Assembly: GCA_030015575.1 (NCBI GenBank)
Contig: CM057344.1
Coordinates: 596,510,410-596,574,409 of the forward strand
Direction: 5' to 3'
Origin: Agapanthus africanus
Taxonomy: Eukaryota; Streptophyta; Magnoliopsida; Asparagales; Amaryllidaceae
DNA: 64,000 bases
Positions 42,905 through 57,065 of this stretch are shown here, piece by piece (within the stretch, counting starts at the first letter, position 1; each line of letters begins with the position of its first letter). The notes beneath the pieces were generated by a model. It worked only from the letters and a program-made list of their open reading frames with translations. It was not told where the DNA came from and searched no databases. A program made the translations under genes and the position numbers.

Positions 42905-45860
42905 TGTCCCCCGAGTATTATCCTATTTGTCTCATATTTTTGTGTGAAAATTGGTTGCTTAGGTTTCTATATAAAAATTTTCAAAGCAAAATATTTACCC
43001 GAAAACCCCAGCCCATATACATTTTCCCATTTAAAACAGCCCATAACAAAACCAAATGAAAATAAATGAATTATTCCCCCCCCAAGCCGGCCCAGCCCAG
43101 CAGCCCGCGCCTAAACCTCCTTAACCGCGCCCGCCAACCCTACCCGACCCGTTAGCGCCTTCTTCTTCCCCACATTGCTTTTCCCGCTCGTTTTTTTCCC
43201 GAGCTTCCCACGTCGCGCGCCCACGTCGCCTCGCCGACCCAAGACCTTGCGCACGCGTCTCAACCGTGTCTCGTTCCTCTAACCCTCTCCCCCTCCTCAC
43301 GCTCGATCTCTCGTTCTCAATCCTCTCCTTTCTCCCAACTCCCAGCCTCACTCCCACAACCCACTGCACCCCCGACGACGACGACGACGACCGCGACAGT
43401 CGCCTCATCCTTCCTCCCTCACATCTCTCCCCTCTTCACCCACTACTCCGAACCCTACACTGCCTCACCCCCTCAACCGAGCACACCCCCTCACGCGAGC
43501 TCGAGCCTCCCCTGCACCTCGACGCCGGCGAGCTCCCCACTGCACCTGAACCATCTCGTCGACCCTCTGCGTCATCAGCATCATCACCATCACCACCAAA
43601 CCCGAGCCCCACTGCTCCCTCCCTCACTCCAAAACCCACACCAAACTCATCGCCCCGAGCCTCGAACCCCCACTGTGCCATCGCCAGAGCGACCACCGCC
43701 GACCATCGTCGACCCCAGCACACCCCAGGAGACCCACAGAACCCTCACTCCGCTTCCAGTGATCATGAGCCATCCCCGGACAACTCCGACGACGAACCCA
43801 AAACGCGAGCCGAGACCGTGAATCCAAACCGTGCCGTTCGTCGCACATTCGTGCCGTTGCCGCTGCCGTGCGTCGCCAAAGCGTCTCCAGGCAAGTTACC
43901 TACTTGCTTCATGCTATTTGTTTTACTAAAACTTGAAATACCGTTAGATTCCACATAAACACTTAGTGCGACTTAAAATAGTATATGTGTTCGATGCAAA
44001 ACTCAAACAAAAACCTTTCTTTAAACTGACAGAAATTGATCGTATAATCTGTCCCATGTGATAATGAACATTATGTAGAAATTTGACTGAAAAATATGAT
44101 TGTTACTGGCTTAAACGATCACCCCTAATCACACCCGTTAAAACTGAATATTTCCCGTGTCTGAAATTTGTTAAAATCATAATTAATTGTGTACACATTG
44201 AAATGATGCGTTCGAGGGCTCGAATCGAAGCCGACTCGACGAAATGGAACCCTATGAAAGTTTTTAATTGTTTCTGTACTAAAAATATGGCAAGAAGTGG
44301 CTCGGAGAGCGGCTCTGGACTGCAGTCCAGAGCAGCTCTGGCTGTTGATTTCTATCTCGTAATGTTTACTACTTTGTTGCCTGAACCTGTATGTTACAGA
44401 AACCTATACTTTATTGAAGATAAATCTGTTAGCTAAATAACTCAAGTGATTTCACCCCTTTTTATCATCATTTACTATTTAAACTGCAATTTAAAAAACA
44501 GGATGTATAGCAGTCCCAAACAGAAACAGAACTGATACCCTAGTGTTGAACAGTGGATAACTTCTGACGTAGAGACGCGATTAAGAATCTATCTAGTGAG
44601 TTAGAAACCCTATTGAAAACCCTAAATTTCATTCAACTGTAGTATTGCTAAATTCTGATCCCAACTAGGTGAAAATTATGCCGCGAAACGGACATTCAGT
44701 TCAGAAACTGAATTTTATGCAGCGAGCACTTAAATTGAAACGGCAGTAACTTGAATACCAGAAATCCGATTGTACTGAAACAAATTTTGCTGAACTTATG
44801 ACTAAGTCTACTTGTTACCTTCTTTGTATCGTTTCGCTAAATTCTGAACGTATGATTTACTGCAATTTCTGTAAGCTTATAAGGTGCATAATAGTTCATA
44901 TTACACATAACTTGTTAACTGCATAAATGTACATAACTTACCCAACTGCCATAGACCTAGTGATAGTGCGCGTTATTATTCAGTATACAATGCATTATCG
45001 TGTGTGAATGGTATTGGTTTAGGAGTGCCAAGTACGCCGATGAAAAAGTGAATGATTCGTGACAGTGATTAATACAGTGAACAGTGACAAAACCGTGTTG
45101 TTGGTGCATACTTGTACACGACTAAACCATATCAATAGTGTAAATCTGGGGGAAAAGGGGAAATCGAAGTGGAAAGAGCATCGTATTTAGCGAGGACCGT
45201 GTTTTAGAGGATGATCATTCGAACAGCGACTCTTATATATATTAGGTAGGATCTAGCGATCCGGCTGACAGGGTTATGTCCCAGGCGTGTGGGTCGTTGT
45301 CTCGGGTATGTACGAGACTCCCGTTAAACATGATCCTTCTTTCCACAACTCGATTTCAAATATGACTTAGAGACTGATAGGGACACAGATCATACTTTGC
45401 ATCATTTAGTGACATAGTGATTATCAGCATTTTACTTCCACTGTTATTACCTTATTTGCCTATTTCATGTCATTATTATAATATTGCTATTACGTTGCTC
45501 TGACGAACTGAGTATGAATGCTCAGATCTCGAGGAAGAACCAGCGCAGGAGTCGGACTTACCCTTCGAGCTAGCAGAGATTTAGTCTGGAGTACCTTTTT
45601 CTTCTTTTCTGCTTTCCCTAAAGAGATCTTGTATTCGAACTAGGTTAGTAGTTCTTTCTTGTTAATTTGTAAATTGTGAACAATGAACTTTGATGTAATA
45701 TTTCAGTGATGTATTTCCTTTACTTCTGTGCTTTGTTTACTGATTACCATGTAATGCTAGAAGCCGAAGTGTGACTACGGCGGGATTATTCCCTGACCGT
45801 AGGAGCATGGTTGGCCTACTCATCCCTCGTTTTCCGTATTTTGGGAAGCGGGATGCGACA
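42905..45860 (+). mobile_element. T7: solo LTR, chromovirus-like, 2.96 kb
   Basis: Starts TGTCCCCCGAG and ends GGGAAGCGGGATGCGACA, flanked by TTTCCT. The T3 antisense ORF reads into both flanks, so only an LTR sits here: the interior was probably lost by LTR-LTR recombination. It contains a GC-rich pyrimidine-rich leader (43080-43900) with a (CGA)n run near 43373-43391, a gtaagt-like donor region after CGTCTCCAG at about 43890, then AT-rich DNA. An acidic short reading frame at 45507-45584 resembles one in the T4 LTR. Strand is by end similarity to the T4 LTR. Confidence 0.75.
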
Positions 45861-48800
45861 TTTCCTGCTTGGCAACCTCGCAATCTTGCATGCTCCGCTC
45901 GGTAAAATCGAGGTTCTGCCTCAGTGACAACCTATTAGAAATACATTGTTGGAGGTTTTCAAAAATAACTTGCAGCTGCGTGATATTTGCTTCGATCTGG
46001 ACGCGCAATTGGATGGATTCGCCGGAAGCTGTCTCATGCTCCTTTCGCTTCAAGGTCAACTTTTGTTCAAAATATTGAATGAAATCGGCACTTTGCTTGA
46101 TCCACGCAACCCGCTGAGCCTTCAAGGTCAATACTTCAGGAGCGAGACGCTTGAGCTCGATTTCATGTAGACAAGCCTCGATCCGCTTACAATAATCAAC
46201 CTAATGGCTGATGAAATCTTCGTTGTAGAAATTCACAAGCGTCGCCAGCATAGGGTTGACTTCGTCAGCGAAATCCGCAGCAGAAGTGAGAGCCTCGGCA
46301 TCAAAATATTTGATAAATTCGTTTAACATCCGCCTGCTAGTCACCGTGCCCCTGGAAGATCGACGTTTAGAAAAATGCCCCGTAGGCATAAGAATGCGAG
46401 ACTCAAAAGGAGCCGAAGCCGGCGTAGCTGCTGCAAAATAAATCACGCATGAATAAGGGTCAGATTTCAACTTAAAAAGGAAGAAAGCCGATGGACGAGA
46501 TCTACCATACCAGCTGTTGAAAGTGGCAAGATAGGGAGCACGGGAGGCTCAGCTATTTCTTCGCTCCCTCCCTTGAGCCGTGATATTGTGTCCAATATGA
46601 GGAAGGTTTAGCAACAGAAAGCTTACTCATGAAAAGAAGAAACACCAAGCGAAGAATATACTAACCAATGCCCAAAGGGGGAACGAATTCTGATTGAAAA
46701 GCAAAATGCGGAATTAACACCTGGTGTAAGTGATCAAAGAGCACTCCTGCAGGATTATGACAATATATGGTTAATGCAAGAAAATGGTATCTACACTGAA
46801 GCAAAGAAATGGGAGATCTTCACCTTCCAGAGTTCGGAGAGACGCGGAAGAGAGGGGTGGAACCGTGACAGTCAGGGTAATGATCGGCGGTAATTCTTCA
46901 GTCGGTACGGCATCAGGGTTTACCACGCCTACGCTCAGAGTAAAGGAGATATCATTAGAGATGCCTAGTGGGATTAAAAACTCAAAGATAATAACCCAAG
47001 GAGTACCTGACAGGGCAGAAACCGAGACAGTGCCCGAAGCGTCACCAGTTGTAACGGCTTCTTCAGTTTCTATTGGGAAAGTAGATTCAGCATCCACACC
47101 TTCATCCCCTGACTCGATAAAGGCCGTCATAATGCTTGCATCACCCACCGATATTAGGGATCCATAGAGGGAAGAAGCGGCAGTCGGAACGATCCCAGAT
47201 TCCAGAGAAAGGTGGCCACTTCAGGCTCTTCAGTCGCCGGCACTTCACCTGCCATGCCATCACCTAAATTCTGCCCTGTTAAAAAAAAGTGTGTGTTATG
47301 ATGCAAGAAAAATGCTGTTACTAAGAACCATGCGTTGTTTTACCTTGAAGTAGCCGTTCAGCCTCTTCTCGAGCCGCACGCGCAACCTGTCTATGGGCAG
47401 TAGATAAAGCAGAAGGAACGTCCATCATAGGGATGCCAGAGGGTTGAGCATTACTCGAACCTGAACCCGCGATCAAGATAGCCTGACATTCCCCCGCAGT
47501 GTGCTTTCTACGCTTTCTCTCATCCTGGACTATATGAACTGATCTCTTTAAAACTTCTAACAGGGGGCGGCATCGTTCAAATCGAGCTCGACCTCCAGAT
47601 CCGCTGTGGCATCCATCATCGGTTGCTTCAGCAACGCCTTCTGCGGTGGCCTTGGGAAGGCCTCAGCCGTAGTCGGTGGCTCTGAAGGATTTTCTGCATC
47701 ACCACCCAGGGTGGGCATTACATTCGGAACAACCTGGGTTGTAGTGGTTCCTGTAATAGGATAAAGAAAATGGTCAGATCATGAATAAAAGGAACTAAAA
47801 ATATAAATGTGTAGTGAAACGAATCATTTCAAGGCCCAAGGAGGCGCGGAGCCTCTCCTTCTCCTCAAATGTCTTGAGGGAAGCCGAGAGAGTCTCTTCA
47901 GCAGAAATACCTATTAAGGAAGAGAGCGTTAGTAAAGCATAATAAATTCAAATAAAAAGAGAGAGGATATATACAGGAGAATATAAATGAAGTATACCGG
48001 ACTCCGCAATAAAGGCTAACGCCGCCTGTTCACGGGCCAGTCGTTTGGAAGCTTCAATAGCAGCCTGAAGATCGGTATCAGTCACAGGCGCATCGAACAG
48101 ACCGACATTGGTGCCATACTCGCACAAGCCCTCGCTATAGGGGGCATAGGGCTCCTGGCCGAATACGACGTCAGCAGAAAATAAGGATTTCTTTTTATTC
48201 TGTGAAATGACACCAACAGCCGATGATAAAAGATTTCGCTTAACAGGCTTCTTCAGACGGCGGGTCCCGATCTCCAAACCAATGCCTGATTCCGGAGACA
48301 CTACGGTTACTGCTGTCGCAGGAACATCTGGTTGAGGCTTACTAGGAAAAGCATGCAGGGCTATAACCATGGCGATCTGTCTCAAAGAAGGGAGCATGGC
48401 TGCCCGCCGCTTCAGTGGGACCGCTGGATTACTGGCTGGGACAGCATCTTTGTGGTTAAGTAGCAGCCGCCTCTCCTCCTTGATGGCAGCACCCGTCGCA
48501 TGCTGATACCAAGCAACGTAAGCATTCGAAGCCTTTGGAATATAACTCGGCTCGCTGATGAGGAAATGTGACCCCGTATTTAATCACATGAAATGATGCA
48601 CCGCGCTGCGAACGCCCTCTTCCATAGCAACCGGATCAATCAGGAACGCCTCGAAAGGAACGCCTTGGTTGTAACCCACTTGCTGGGCAAAGCGATGTGG
48701 TTTATACCTCATAAACAGCACTGAGGCATTCTGTCTAAATACTAGAAAACCTGGCCTGATAGAATACAGGTGCACAACCTCTCGAGCCATCAACACGGAA

Positions 48801-50291
48801 GCCCCGTCCTTGAAAACATCATGCCACGGGTGGATCGCCTTGGAAATTCTTTGCCAATGGTCAGTACTTTATAGACAAAGGTCATACTATTCCCAACCAT
48901 GTGTAGGCGAAGGAGCAATCGCCAAGCCTCCCGCTGTATTGGGTCTGGAGCAGAAGCGTCGACCAGGTGCATGACCCGGGGAAAATTGTAGCTTTCATAA
49001 AATCGGGGTCGTTTATGAACACCAAAAGCACATAGCATGTGCATCTCGATCCATGAGGTGAAGTAGTGCAATGGGAGATTTACGGGCTTTACCCCCAGCT
49101 AAGTAGTGTTGGTTGCTAAGCTCAAACCATGATATAAATAAGCCAGTCCCGCGACCCAATGGCCATGTGCATCCCCACGGTGATGTGATGAGCTGGATAA
49201 AACACAGACGGTCTCATATAGCGGGGGTGCGTCAGAAGAGCGAACCAACTCAGCCACAAGCCGATAAACCCTATAAAGAACATCTCCCCGTCAATGTATG
49301 GGGCGGCAATCTCTGCGAAGGGGATGACTGGAGTATCTGGAATAAAGAATTTCTTTAAATCTGCCTCCGCAGTTGGTAAGTTATCCAAACCAAATCCGAA
49401 CGGGTCGTCGAGTTTGGCGAATTTCACGGCTTGTTTAGATAAAGCCTCTGAACGAAGAAAGTAAGCGATGAAATCTGCGAAGCTAACTCCGTGCCCACCA
49501 GACTCTAGGAATAAGCTCTCATACATGTTCAACACCTTAATCAAGCTCAGGAACTGATGTTGAACAGCATTCTCCGGAGTAAGACCCGTTACTACTGATT
49601 TTGTGGCAAAGATATACTCGTCTGGGGGAAGTACCTCCTCATAATATTCCCCTCTGACGGGCAATCCGGATATCTCCGCAAATTCCTCCAATGAGATTGA
49701 AACCTCCCGATCTGATAAGAGATATGTGTGGGTCGGGATGTTCTATTGTTCCAGAAAAGACTTGACCCACCACACATGAGGAGTGTGGTAGTGAAAGAGG
49801 GACGCATAGATTGCGGGATACAGCCTGGTCTTCAATAGCAGCGATTTCTTGGCCGACAGGATATATCGGGCCCACTGTAGATAGCCAGCTGAATGACGGG
49901 GAGTCATTCCTATCATGTAAACTTGCCTCTAAGGACGCGACTCTCCTTGGCATATGCGTCGCCCTAAAATGTCCAAGACCATCGGCGGCTGCACTGGTAT
50001 TGATGCCATGGAAGGCTGAAGATGACCTTTCGAGGTCCAGTTGACCTCTTCTACTGCGTAAGTTACCTAAGGCATGTCAGCATAATTGATCGCCGGGATC
50101 GGTTCCGAAGGCGCTGCGCAAGTAAAACTACGCCGACCCCGGATAATTTGACTGTACCATGACCCCCACAGATGAAGAGACTTTTTCTCTGAGTCATAGT
50201 CCCGAATAAGTGCGAAGACTTCCCGATCTGTGGGTGCGTCGATGAAAGCACTCTCCGAGCAAACGAAGGGGAAGGAGGAATCAGAAGCCAT

Positions 50292-51120
50292 AGTACCTAG
50301 AAAAAAAGGAGGGATTAATTATCGACACAATGTTTAAGATTTTAACATTCTTTTACACCTAAAATTGTACTACACCACAGTTCAAAGAGAAAGGGACAGG
50401 GGGCCCCACAAAATCAAGATAACACCCCATTAATGATGAGGCAGTCACTCATTGAAAGAATCTAAAAGGATTCTTATTTAATGAGAAAATCTCATTGAAC
50501 TACGAAGTTAAACTCTCTCGAGAAATGTGTTCTGCATACAGATTTCAAATCTGCAAGGAAAATAAGAAAGGAAATAAAATTCCCAAAAGAATTTCTTTAA
50601 AAGAAATCTTTCTCAGAACCAAGCTCTGTAGAACAATGGGATAAAATCGCAGAAATCCGCTAGGGACATGGAATTAAATTCCAAATAACTTTAAAAAAAA
50701 AAATAAAAGTTAGTAACAGAGTAAAACCCTAAAGATCTTTAAGACCTATGGTCTACTCAAATAAAAGTTTTAGATCTCTAAGAGATCATTACAAGAGAAG
50801 AGCAAAACTCTGATAATGGGTTAGAAAACCCTAGAACATGAAAAGATTCTTTCAAGGGTTAAATCATGGTCATGATTCTTACCAATTTTGACAGAGTTTT
50901 AACTCTAAGGGGAGTTTCTTTGGACAAAGATCTGAACTCTGAAAAGAGAATTAAATTCTTAAGGAAGGAAAAAGACTCACGAAGATGAGAGAAACAACGG
51001 TCATCTCAAGGGCCAAAGACCCTATTTATAAAACATAAGAAGATGGTTCAACTCCCCAAAAGATCAAACGGTGGAAAAGGTGCCACCGCTGCACTCACGT
51101 GTGAGCCACGTGAGCGCAAC
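50292..51120 (-). other. Leader region upstream of T3 antisense ORF
   Basis: AT-rich, no coding. Many short self-complementary runs such as aattaaattctta and agatcttt. It lies between the antisense ATG and the polypurine tract of T3 and contains the TATA-like box. Confidence 0.5.
51021..51030 (-). promoter_or_regulatory. TATA-like box for T3 antisense ORF
   Basis: Minus-strand TATAAATAGG, about 730 bp upstream of the ATG at 50291 and just inside the 3' LTR. The matching arrangement at T1 (8511-8520) suggests a real antisense promoter. The long leader between may itself be spliced. Confidence 0.45.
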
Positions 51121-51132
51121 GGTGGGGGCATT
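51121..51132 (+). promoter_or_regulatory. T3 polypurine tract
   Basis: GGTGGGGGCATT directly before the 3' LTR start TGTTTCCCC. Confidence 0.75.
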
Positions 51133-51259
51133 TGTTTCCCCCGATAAAAGAGCAAAACTCTGATCAAAATTAATGAGGCAGCGCCTCACATGCCCTCCAC
51201 AAGGGCGCCAGCGCTAGAGCTAATCTTATAGGACTAATCCTATGGTGGCGCCTCACATG

Positions 51260-51264
51260 CTCCT
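51260..51264. repeat. T8 target duplication, left (CTCCT)
   Basis: CTCCT precedes T8 and recurs at 60811-60815. The T3 LTR reads through both flanks when compared with 10770-10800. Confidence 0.95.
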
Positions 51265-53365
51265 TGTAAGTCTACGGTAGCGCCCCGGCCGTCTACAGAC
51301 GCCAAAAGCGGAATAAAAACTTTTTAACTGGCGCTATCGTATACTTTAACCCGGATCTTCCATTATTGCTAAACTAACATACTGTAAAGAGTGTAGAAAG
51401 GTTATACCGAACGATCCGAGTCCTTCGTTCTTTAACCATCATCCCACGCTCCGTTGCGGCTGCTCCGATCTCTTCGATCTCCGATCTGCTCTTCCAGGTG
51501 GCACCATATCAACGATTCTTTAAACGGGCTCCCGCCTCTGACTCGAGGCAACTCGGTCGTCAAGTTTGCTAAAAGAGACGACCAAGAATGATGTAGAGAA
51601 TGAGTAGATGACTTTGTCTCACTTCGCCCAAAGCCGTGGACGATCGGTTAATGAAGTTGCCGATGGAAATGAAATGGAACAAGAAATGAACTATGAAATT
51701 TCCATGCATCCAAAACTTTGGTCTTTTCTTTTTAACAACCATAATCTTTTCAAGTGAGTGAGTGGAGGAGGAGAGAGAGGGCCGGCCACTAATAAAGAAG
51801 GAGGAGGGTGAGTGTAGGAGCAATCAAGGAGGTGACCATAAACAATGATCCTTATCATAACAAAAATATCAAGAACAAATATCTTAAGGAAAACAAGAAT
51901 CATTAAAGTCAAAGCATGAGTCATAATCCTTGTCACCACTTTCTAGAAACTTCTAGAACCTTCTAGAAGCATGACTCACCCTCATCCAAGAAAAGATAAA
52001 TCCGTCTTTAACCGAAAGTTAAAAGACGGCTGATAGAAAACTGGAAACTGGCAACTTCCAAAAGTGATCCTGAAACAACTTTCAGGATAACCCCGTATCT
52101 GTATAAATATACCCGCATTTGTATTACGACCGAATACAAATGCAACTGAGACAAAGATATTATATCTAATCAATACAATACTCAGATCTGGCTTAAACCA
52201 AAGCCGACCAGTATCATCTGCCCGAAAAATAACACGTGCGTAAACGCACGTGCATTTTCCGAACCCTGCCATAAAACCATACGGCCTCTACAACGTTTCG
52301 CCCGAACTTGGAAAACTTTCTGTGGGGGACTCTAATGACTCGTCAGTACCCTGGCAGTGGGTTTAACCACAAACCGTCAGCGGCACTAGCAATGCGTAAT
52401 GGCTGCCCATGGACTAACCTCAAGGGAGGCTGATGAGCGAACTCATCCAGAAACCCTACTGAGCCTAACAGTGAAAATGTATATACAGTCCGGTCCGTTC
52501 GTCTATGAGTATCGCATATCTGCCTAGGGGGCTAGTAACGTCAGACCCCCAAGAGCAGTATAAGTCGTGTCGGAGTGTAGCCCAATAACACCCTGAGATA
52601 CTACTGGAGTACCTACCAGTAAATCTCCTGCCACGGCCGTGGGCTTTGTGTAATGGCTCTTCTAGACACAGCACGATCTCGCCCCCAATACCGGAAGAGA
52701 CGAATCCCCTGCCGATCCGCTCACGTGCCTCCATATGGCTCGGGACTGTACCCAAAAACTACCTGTTTGCATGACTCCTTTGAGCCGTGGTAGGGTAGAA
52801 CTCAAAGCACAGTAGGAACTCACACGAGACAAATGACGACCTCAGGTCGATGAACTAACCTATACACATGTCACCAGGGAACTGCTATCTGACGATAGAT
52901 ATAGTACTAACTAGCAGATTCCCGGCGAGTCCTGTCCGGTGTACTCATAACCCAATGATCACCTGTATACATCTTAGGTGATCCAACTGACACCAGTGGC
53001 TTGTGAGACCGGCCACCGTCCCTCGTCGGGGTCTCGACTGTATACACTAGTCTACTCCGGAGTATCGATGCCCTGTCTCGAAACTCCCACGACTAGGGAC
53101 CACAATTAAGGATATGCGTATAAACCACCCAACTCTCACGTATATGATCGCCATCATACTGTTGGTGGTAAAGCAAGATCCTAAGGGCTCTATCAAAGTG
53201 TAACATGTAATCAGTCACCTGAACATGTACACGACTGATAAGGGCAAACCAGATAGCATACTATCATCTCGAGTAAGACTGTCCTACCGGTATAGGTCCT
53301 CCGCAATCATTGCAATCACGTACCTGCGATCCAATAATTGACTATGAGGGCACTATCTCCAACAA
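51265..53365 (-). repeat. T8 3' LTR (left copy)
   Basis: On + it starts TGTAAGTCTACGG and ends ATCTCCAACA. It contains a GTGGGGGAC-type stretch at 52322 and GA-rich 51740-51830. Confidence 0.93.
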
Positions 53366-55680
53366 TCTCCCACTTGCACTCAAGGCTAATTATTGCGATG
53401 TCGACTACTCACAGCCCGTGTGAAACCGAACATCCAATTCCTCTACTAATCAGTTTCACAAAGCCCGTTTGTAAAACTATTGTGTTCGAGAAATAGCCTC
53501 AGTGAGTGGATCCGCCTAGAAGTTTCTTTCTATATCTCTCTTAATCTCAAGTTCGCGGAGAAAGCCATCTCCCGAATCGAGTAATACCTGTCTTAGAATA
53601 TGTCTGGATATCTGATGGGACCTAGTTCATAAATGAACTCCAAATCCAAACTTCTTAGAGTGTATCGATCACTGAACCTAATCAGTATCCGGCACCAAGC
53701 CTCCCACAGTATCCTCTTGGACCACCTGTCCATAATACTGTCCCTCGTCAGAGGGAAAACTGTAACTCTGACAATCACTCTGTCATCCATGTCACCTTTG
53801 AAGCCTGGAATGATAATCGTCTCCCGAAGGAGGCTGCCGTCATCAAATCCGTAGAACATACACTTATGTTCTAAAACTGCTTCCTTATATTTCTCCAGGA
53901 TTGGATTAATATAAACTTATCGCATCAAGTGCAAAAACAACATCTGGTGTGGTACTTGACATCTCATGATTGACTCAATTGCCTAAGCAAGTGATCTGCC
54001 AATCATGCACATCCCTCTCCCCTTCAGTCTGTAAGACACCTTTAGAGAGGGTGACTCCATCACTTGCAAGTATACCACCATGCTAGGAGTCAACTATTCT
54101 AAAAACCATTAGAATATCTGTCAAAGTACCCACATTGGGAAACTACCCAAATCTAGATCTAAAACCATAGATCCAGAAACCAAAATGTCAAATATTATAT
54201 CCATATCCTGTCTGGAGAAACAACTGTGTGACGACCACAGTACAATCGATCGTAGTATAGGAATTTTACTTCCTACTTTGTGTATGTCATCCAGATACCA
54301 TGACATCACACCCTACTACCTTCTTAACAGATCCATCCCCTATCCTGATTGAAGTCAAACCCATGACTGTCACATCAAAATTAGATGATCTATCTCCGCT
54401 ATAACTACTCAAGTCTATAAATAGATATAATCATCTTGCCCACTATGCTTCCGCTGCTCCCACTGACTACGACAACCCTCCTACCGGGTCTCATATCCTG
54501 GAACAACAGTAGTGTCAAGTCTGGGTAAACAAGATCCTCCCTGTCACCGTCCTTGAGGCTACCGGAGTACCTCTCGGGTGTCTGAGGTTACCCATCATAT
54601 CTGCGGAGTGGCTATTGGAATGTCAAACCTGATTGTATATATAGGTCCTATTAAATTTTCTGTAATCGTTCGCGGTTCTGGAATCACTTCCAGTTCTACC
54701 ATACTCCCACTACTGTTTTCTGAAAAAATTCATTTTACTAAAACTGTGGCGAGTCAAGAACAATATCACTATTGATCTTCCAAATGGTAGAATATCAACC
54801 CTCGTCATAGTCAGGGTCAACCCACAAACAGCCATTACAGAAACGTGCCCTGAGTTATCCAGAGTCTGGTTTTAAGCATAAGCTGGACAACTCCCCGTAC
54901 CTTAACATCTTTTAAGGTACGATCCATTCTATATCCAATACAGAAACTTTGGCACTTATTTAATTGGAACCAGATTCAAATCATGCAGCTGTCTCCAGTG
55001 CATATCAACTTAATGGAAAGAGGCTAATCAGCATTACTCAACTTAGGAATCCATCCAATTATGAGTAACCTGAAAGAGAAACACGTTTCTCAAAACCATC
55101 ACTATCATCTGAATACCAATCACAAGAATCTACATCTTCGATCTCTTTGAAGAATCCCGACACTTGTGATACCTGGTTCTCTACTTTATTCTTATACCCA
55201 CAACTTCTCAAAACTTAGACCATGTATTTCTACGAAACACTTGTCTAAAAACTAGAGACGTTATAAGTAAACAGAACATAGTACGAGGACCTACCCCTTT
55301 GTCCCGAAGGACACTTGGACAACATACAATACTCTGTATAAGTCCGCTGAGTTAAACAACTCATAACCTGTGCGTCGTAGGTTGAAAACTGTACCCTGGC
55401 GATTTCCTCAAATATCACCAATTACAACGAATTCCGATATAATGAGGATGATCACCTAATTCCCAATAACTTACTCCCACTCATCATCTGTAAAACCATA
55501 CAGATATGAGAATGAAACCTGGTAAATACATACCCTTGGAGTAAGTATCTAATCGGGAAAACAGTTTTCCTTTAACAATGCACTGAAACATGAAAATGTT
55601 TCGTAGGGGTATCCTGGTATTCATAGCAATGCCTCTTCCATAATCCAATTCATGACTTCAACCGTATATTTTATTGCCGT

Positions 55681-56170
55681 CTCTCCAAATCCCTTTATTT
55701 GTCTTCAGTTGTTACCTTCTGTACACCATCGTTAGGCTAAATGGTTTTCTTCCTTCCCTACCGTTTGGCACCAGCCTATGGTTTGGAAAAAGACTATCCA
55801 GTAAGCATAATAGGTGTACCCTCCTAAACCAAGGAGTACTCGTATCTTGAGAGAAGGTGATGATAAAAGACAACTGAATAATACCTTTTTCTTTTAAAGG
55901 TGAAATAGGAGTGGCGATGAAGTACGCGGTTTGGTCGTGAATGATATCAGTCGCAATTTACTTTGCCCTCTTTCTAATCCCTTTATTTTGTCTTTACATA
56001 TTACCTTTTGCACACCCTACTTAGGCTAATTGGTTTTCTTCATTCCCTACCTTTCGGCACCTGCCTATAGTTTGGAATAAGACTATCCAATAAGCGTAAT
56101 AGGTGTACTCTCCTAAACCAAGGAGCTCTCGCAACCTGAGAGAAGGTGATAATAAAAGACAACTGAATAA
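55681..56170. repeat. Direct repeat pair, ~200 bp each, spacing ~289 bp
   Basis: 55681-55880 and 55968-56170 share ggctaa.tggttttctt, gactatcca.taagc.taat and ctcctaaaccaaggag, ending aaaagacaactgaata. About 85% identical by eye. Confidence 0.88.
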
Positions 56171-57065
56171 ACCAATTCTATTTCTCCTGAACCTTGATCC
56201 ATCCTCGAAGAAGTCCCTTCGAGTTCATATATAACCATACGATGGATCTATCCAATGGAAGTGGATGTCCGTAGTAATACGGGTGTTCTGAGAAATTCAA
56301 AGGGTAAAAGAAGGAGTTGCAATGACTTATGCAACTCAGACAATCCAAAAGCCAGTATTTAAGAAGGTTCGGTCAACTTGGTCACTGAGTCATAGTCTAG
56401 GGTCGGTCAATGGTCGCTGCCAAAGAGAGAGAGAAAAGAAAAACTCTGCGTGCACTCTAACCTAGATCAGAATGGTTATCACTTTATCTAATCCGGAAAC
56501 CTCCCACTGTCCTGTCAAATTCTCCTCCAAACCTAAAGAAGAATCAATCGGGATCACCCGAAGAGTAAACCAACTCATCAGTAGGAATCGGGATCCAACT
56601 CTCATCGCATGATAACGTGATGGAATGCATCCACGTTACTCATACTCCAGAAGGTATGCGCATACTTGGCAAGTTTCAGTTCCTTTAGAAACTCCCGATA
56701 TGATTTTTTGCCCCATGCTCTTATAACCTTGGCTTTGGTCAAAATGTCATAAGTCACATGCCAAGTTCTACCCGTCACTATCTTGTCAATTTGAACCCAC
56801 CCGCACATGCCCCTGACTTTGGCCAATCGGCAGAACGACTGTTCCAAACTAACTCATCTATCTATGCAACAAATGAATACCCGGCAGCTACCAAACACTA
56901 TGCCTTAACTTTGGCTAAAATGCATAGCTTGAATACTACTGAATACCCAAAAGAAGTGACGGAGGGCTACGGCTGGTTTTTGGCGAAAAACCTTTAACGT
57001 GGTGAACTTGATATCGCTGAAGGAACTTGATAGCTTTTTAAAATATAGTGGCGAAAACCTTTGCT

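Larger units (their letters stand above)
42778..50291 (-). pseudogene. T3 antisense extra ORF, plant-mobile-domain-like with C-terminal coiled coil
   Basis: Opposite to T3 pol. ATG at 50291 (MASDSSFPFVCSESAF), stop at 42778-42780, interrupted by solo LTR T7 (42905-45860). The N-terminal globular part (49122-49950) has ISGLPVRGEYYEEVLPPDEY, SGGHGVSFADFIAYFLRS and HHITVGMHMAIGSRDWL, wording I associate with plant mobile domain (PF10536) or putative plant transposon proteins. A basic middle and an acidic Val/Thr/Ser-rich part follow, then a coiled coil (45820-46131) and a Gln/Glu-rich tail. Several stretches, for example around 47800-47990, have GT..AG edges with pyrimidine tracts and look like introns. 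Role unknown. It has several breaks besides the insertion. Confidence 0.6.

Noticed and set aside
43266-43958. 230-codon Pro/Ser-rich ORF as a host gene
   Set aside because: Low-complexity, within solo LTR T7, and overlapped by opposite-strand ORFs of similar quality.
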